From Asterella californica (Eukaryota > Streptophyta > Marchantiopsida > Marchantiales > Aytoniaceae): 64,000 nt of DNA. The stretch spans positions 11,230,501 to 11,294,500 of the forward strand of contig JAYKYS010000008.1 in assembly GCA_036924285.1 (NCBI GenBank). The letters are read 5' to 3'. Both the position numbers and the translations under genes were made by a program. Below, piece after piece: positions 59,378-64,000 of this stretch. Position 1 is the stretch's first letter, and each line of letters opens with the position of its first letter. The notes under the pieces are model-generated. The model saw only the letters and a list, made by a program, of their open reading frames with translations. It had not been told where the DNA came from and did not search any database.

Positions 59378-59486
59378 GTCATCAACTTCTTATTACCAGT
59401 CTCGGGCCCGATCAAGTAACGAGTTTGGCGCATGGGCCCGGTCAAGTAACGACTTTGGCGCATGGGCCCGACCAAGTAAATTACTG
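59378..59486 (-). repeat. Right terminal inverted repeat of the MULE
   Basis: Reverse complement of 50289-50397, including the three 30-base units. The RPA-like gene starts about 215 bases inside it. Confidence 0.96.
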
Positions 59487-59495
59487 ACCATACCT
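59487..59495. repeat. Target-site duplication, right
   Basis: ACCATACCT, identical to 50280-50288. Confidence 0.97.
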
Positions 59496-61400
59496 AGATA
59501 TCTTTCGTTTTGACTATGGAGATCCTTTGTGTTGACTCTCTGCTCTCTAAAGATCTTGAACCGTGTACCATCAGAACAAGAATAAAACTGGAAAAAAGTG
59601 AGAACGGGCAGCCGAAAGGTGAACAGAGGGAGAAAAAATTTTCTCTAGAGAAGCATTTGCACCACCCAGAAAGCAGATCGTTCCAGAAGCAGGCAAGATC
59701 GAAACCATAAAGACGGAGATTGCGTACACTTCAGCGATCGTAGTCGACCCCAGACAGCGACCATCGAAGGCGCAGTAGAGCGTTGAAGCAAGACAAAACA
59801 CACAACTCTCTGCCACCTAAAAGGAACAGGTAAGGAGCAGCTACAGAAGAAGAGGAGGCACAAAATGGCAAAGAAAGAGTTCAAAGGTCACGCTCACAGA
59901 TTTCTCCTCCATGAAGGATTGGATCAGACATGTGACTTGATCCAGAAGCGAACTAGTTAACTGGTGTGTGTGTGTGTGTGTTTGTTGGTGGGGAGAGAGA
60001 CCAGCTAGCCTACCATAGCCTCATACACCACTGCGCCAAGCGACCCAAGAGAAGGACAACAGAGAAGTCCCCACTCCCCCACTCCCGGCATGGCTGAGGA
60101 CCCATAAAATTAAAGCTGGGACGGGAAAGTGGTGGGTCATTTTCTCAATCAGTGTCCTTCTACTGAACCGCATTATGTATGGACTCACTGGATGGGGAAA
60201 GAACCAACCACCAGCCACCAACTCAGTTAGGAGAAGAAACAACTCTATCTATCTATGGGCCAAACCGCATTACCTGGTACGATATCTCAAACACGTAGGA
60301 TCAGGAATAACCTCTATCACCCGACTGTATCACACGGAAACTTGATTGTCGCTAAAATTTGGTTATTTGTTAATCGTGAGTTTTGCTGCGTGAAGGGGAA
60401 TAGAATGGTACTGTTAGCGCTAAGGGTGTGACCGCTAAGCGTGTTTCTGGTGTGCGAGAGCACTTGCTCGAGGAGGGAAGAAGTGAACTGCAGAAGATAA
60501 CTGTCACAGCAGCGCACTAGGTGTCAAAAATGGGTAATGTGTTTTGGGGAACCAGGCATTATTTTATGGGCAAATAGGCCAGCCTGATAGTACAATCCGC
60601 AAGAAAAGACCCAGCTATTGGGATCCTTGAGGTCCCACGTAGTTTTTGCCAAAATGATCTGAAACCGGTGAAAGCTCGGACGCATCCGACAATGCGGTAG
60701 AAAAGGAACACATACCTGGTTCTGTGTGGTCTAGCGGCTGATGCGGTTCGGACATACGTCCAGCATAGCATGGATAGAGAGACGCATGGCAGAAGACAGC
60801 AAACGTTGGGCGATAGAGTGGAGGAAGTGGGGTGGTGCACAGACGCTCATAACGGTCATCCCTACAGCGTTAGGAGCATTCCAATAGAAGCCTCATGATG
60901 GAGGCGTTGGGACGCCCACAAGGTTCACGAAGTAGCAATATATATATAGCAAATACATTAAACTGTGTAACACGCGACGCAATGAATAGCCAACGGATGA
61001 AAAGACCCCATCAAGATATATATAACAGATACATTAAACTTCTCAAACGCTATATGTTACAGATGCATGAAAGAGTTCCATCATGTAGATGGTGTCCTTG
61101 GATTTTAGTCAAGGCTAACCACATCAGCTGGGTGAGCTTCTCTCTCAACAATGAACTCAATAGTAACATCGAGTTATGAGATCCAGGGGCCCCCTATCCG
61201 CATGCTAGGTAAGTGACAGGGGCTCCAGATGATTACGTACATGATGGTGTATATATTTTCCCCCATTTCTCCACTCGTGATGGAATGGAGATCACAGCCA
61301 TGTCCACGATAATAATCGTGGACATGCCTTAATGACACCAGTTTCTGTGTAACAAATGGAAGGGGTTTAGAGTAGACACTGTTAGGCATTTTGGATCCCT
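59496..61400. other. Intergenic, no supported gene
   Basis: Open frames on both strands lack motifs. A (TG)n microsatellite lies at 59963-59980. Bases 60969-61014 resemble 4722-4768. Confidence 0.45.
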
Positions 61401-61478
61401 GTGAGAGAATCTGAACAGTCCATGAATTATAAGATATGTGTGAGAGAATCTGAACAGTCCATGAATTATAAGATATGT
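61401..61478. repeat. Perfect 39-bp tandem duplication
   Basis: A unit starting GTGAGAGAATCTGAACAGTC occurs at 61401-61439 and exactly again at 61440-61478. Confidence 0.97.
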
Positions 61479-62122
61479 GTATCACATTACCCTTCCGTGA
61501 TCTTTTGTGTTGAACCTCCCGTGTTCAAGCGAGCTTTTCCTGTGTGTGGGTGGAGCATTCCGTTCTCTCTGTCACAGTCGATCGGTCAGTGTCAAGGCTT
61601 TAGCTCAACTCTTGACAAAGTCTATCGACAGGCGCATTTGTCCCTAGATTGAATTGCTGCTAAAGCAACTGCCAGCCTGTGTTGCCTTTGGCTCTTCCTT
61701 CCTACACGGAAGTACACCCAAAAGCAGAAGATGGAGTTCAGCTTGATGACAGCTCAATTTGACCAACTCCAACTCCAGCCCTCTCTGGATGTTCTCCAAC
61801 TTCTGTGCTAGGTGAAACCAGTTGGACTGATGGCACAAACGCATGTTGTTGAAAGACAACATCAAAGGGGAAGACTGGAGTCAGCATTTCGACGCGATGT
61901 ACACTCAACTTAGCTCATGATTTTATATCTGGAGTGGAAACAGAAAATTTTTCCTCCAGGGTATTATCTATGGTCACCTAAGTTCTGAGCAATTTCATCG
62001 CTTATACGGAGGAAACAGAAATTGTGTTTACGACATCAAGCCAAAATGGAGGGAAGGTAAGGTCCGACAAACTAGAAGTCGACTGTAATCTTTAGACTGG
62101 AAGTACCTCATGCATATGACAG

Positions 62123-62307
62123 GAAGAGTTGGATCCTATTGAATTTGTGAAGTACCTTGTGAATACTGATATTTGGGAGTTCATCCTCCAAATGTGTGTT
62201 GATAATTGCAAAACACGTGCATTATCAAAAGTCCATTTGGACGATAAGCTCGTCGCCTACCACTTCAGCCTGGTTTCTCAAGTTGTTGCTTCAGTAAATA
62301 AATTCAG
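62123..62307 (+). CDS. Possible internal exon of an unidentified host gene
   Basis: Flanked by ATGACAG and CAG/GTTTT splice-like sites, it reads EELDPIEFVKYLVN...DIWEFILQMC and on through DDKLVAYHFSL without a stop. The composition looks like an ordinary helical cytosolic protein. If joined to an acceptor near 62588 (ACTTCAG), the phase is kept and the frame continues to a TAG near 62770. I do not recognise the family and found no start exon. It could be chance. Confidence 0.28.
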
Positions 62308-62309
62308 GT

Positions 62310-64000
62310 TTTGACGATTATATCTGTGGTTTAAAGTATAAAATCTGAATACTAACTATATGGAATAGCAAAGAGAAGTAGAATAAAGGAATAAAGAAGT
62401 GAGCAGTGACTGATCATCAATCAAGGGGGTCTTAGTTGGTTAGAGCGAAGATAAGTAGTTCGATAATGTGTCCCTGGTAAACGTGGTTCCATAAATACAA
62501 GCATCAATGAACTGGAAATCAGTGGTCTCACAGCTGGTGTTTAGTACATGCTCTTCATAACACCACTCAGGTACACCACTTCAGTCGCTCGACTGGAGAA
62601 CCCAGATTACTGCATACTTGTGAGGTCATGGAACCCACAGACAGCTGCACGACTGGCTCACGTCTCTACCCATGCCTGGAAAATTTCCTTACGTTCTATG
62701 AATCTACTACTTGCTTTACTATGCCACTATTCATCTGCCACCCAACAGACTTGAAAACTCGTACCAACTAGTTACTGGAAGACGATAGGCACCAACACAT
62801 CCTTAAGTAACTGAAACTTATCAGAGCCCTTCTACCTTTCCCTTAACTTATCAGACCCCACTTCACCTTACGAGCACCAACCTTCCGAGTTTTGATTTGG
62901 TATGGGCTTTTCTTCCCTTGCAACTCCGCTCACATAAAGCAAGGCCCATCACACCGCTCGTTGTTCGAGGAAAATAACATCGTTCCTTTGCATTGAGAAC
63001 TTGTTGACCAGATTGTTTGAGGACCATTCAGGTTTTCTCCTTCCACTGGGAAATGTTCCTGACCGTGAAGGAACACAAAGTGCGAAGTATTCAACGAACT
63101 CAACGACTTCCTCTAAGAACGAGTCTCTCGAATGGATGTCCAGCAGCCATGGACAAAGAACTTTGTCTCATTCAACTGTCAACATCCAGATAAAAGAGTT
63201 GTTCGTCTCTTTTGTTAGTGGCAGAGAAAGGACTACAGTACCTATAGATGTGTAGTGACTCCTATTTACTTGAAGTAACCTTTCTTGTAAAGTGTGAAGC
63301 TCTAGATGCAGTGTAATGTACCGATATCTGTCAAGTCCTCATAAGTAAGGTATGTATGTTGAGAAAGTTTCATTCAAAGCAGTATCGCACAAAGAGCTCT
63401 AGTTCCCTTCTAAATTTCTCAAACAGTCCATGAGAATATCTTAAAGTTACGCGTTTTGAGTTATTACACCTACGTAAATGGGAGGAGGGTCCTAAAAGCA
63501 ACCGGCCATAGAGCTAAGAATGCACTTGAAGCAGCTTTGTTAGAGGGGTGGGCCGTGGGACTGATAGAGTATGATCACGAAAGTACATTTTAGAGAGTCA
63601 AAAGCGAGTTCTCAGCTGAAAATCGCAGACCAGACAAACGGGGGATCTGGCACATATAAAACGCACTGAACTCACAAAGTAAATACGGAAGCGTGTGCCT
63701 CGACCTGATTGTAGGTGGGGTAAAGTGCAATTTTGCACACTCACTGCCGACTATACATTCAAACAAATGCATATGAGGAGAAAATTCAGTCACGCTCACT
63801 AACCTTATAAAGTGTTCCACGTCCACCTGACATACTCTTGATGTCTCTCTGTCTGTCCTTTACGATGCTCATAGAATACTGAAGTGAATGGATAGAAAGT
63901 GCACTTCATCTTTAACAAAAAAACATGAAAACACAGTAATTTGTTGGTGTCAGTGAAAAGATAGGAGTTGTACAAGTAAGAAGTTCTTCCTCGTTCCTCT
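62310..64000. other. Unassigned region
   Basis: Apart from the possible second exon at 62588-62772, no frame has recognisable motifs. A tRNA-like A box (GGTCTTAGTTGGTTAGAGC) at 62428 lacks a matching B box. Confidence 0.35.

Larger units (their letters stand above)
50289..59486. mobile_element. Complete Mutator-like (MULE) transposon, 9.2 kb
   Basis: Bounded by 109-bp terminal inverted repeats and a perfect 9-bp target-site duplication. It carries a mudrA-type transposase (+), a small ORF (+), and a convergent two-exon gene for an RPA-like protein (-). Minisatellite-like arrays and a 25S rRNA-like fragment lie between. Identical TIRs and duplications, and uninterrupted coding frames, indicate recent insertion and possible autonomy. 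Transcription probably starts near each TIR and converges, as in maize MuDR. Confidence 0.96.

Noticed and set aside
62425..62500. tRNA gene
   Set aside because: A-box-like GGTCTTAGTTGGTTAGAGC, but no B box at the right distance and no acceptor stem.

Overview
The window is nuclear DNA of a streptophyte plant: AT-rich intergenic sequence, genes with short spliceosomal introns, and dense nested transposons. A Bet v 1/PR-10 gene and a plant-type CLASRP/SWAP splicing-factor gene place it among green plants. The transposon content (a Ty3/gypsy element with a DNA methyltransferase domain, and a family encoding an HUH/Rep-type protein) suggests a non-seed lineage such as a bryophyte or a streptophyte alga, but I cannot name the species.

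Layout. 1-2191: 3' part of an apparently intact Ty3/gypsy pol (integrase) and its 3' LTR. 2197-4310: decayed Ty1/copia pol and a probable LTR. 4817-6400 (-): 5'-truncated non-LTR retroelement with the cysteine-rich/restriction-endonuclease-like tail. 7433-7713: a 141-bp tandem repeat, then the two-exon PR-10 gene (7784-8621, -). 10.5-15.1 kb: hairpins and tandem repeats, no supported gene. 15888-16680: first copy of the HUH/Rep-type family. 17.3-24.5 kb: AT-rich DNA with a double-hairpin repeat family and a perfect 21-bp hairpin. 24720-25230 (-): second, more decayed HUH/Rep copy. 25463-34470: a decayed gypsy element ordered gag - protease - C5 DNA methyltransferase - RT - RNase H - integrase. 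36866-43670: CLASRP/SWAP homolog, 13 coding exons that join into one 539-residue reading frame. 43.7-50.3 kb: intergenic with repeats. 50289-59486: a structurally complete Mutator-like (MULE) transposon with 109-bp terminal inverted repeats and a perfect 9-bp target-site duplication. 59.5-64 kb: mostly unassigned, with one possible host-gene exon pair.

The MULE is the most notable unit. It carries a mudrA-type transposase (919 aa, one intron), a small ORF of about 144 aa, and, convergent from the other TIR, a two-exon gene for a 504-aa protein that looks like the zinc-ribbon/OB-fold part of replication protein A. Its layout parallels maize MuDR (mudrA/mudrB), but I know of no MULE described with an RPA-like partner. 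Its interior also holds a diverged 25S rRNA fragment. The methyltransferase-bearing retrotransposon and the two HUH/Rep copies are the next most interesting.

All gene models are from reading motifs and splice sites by eye. No database search or transcript evidence was available.
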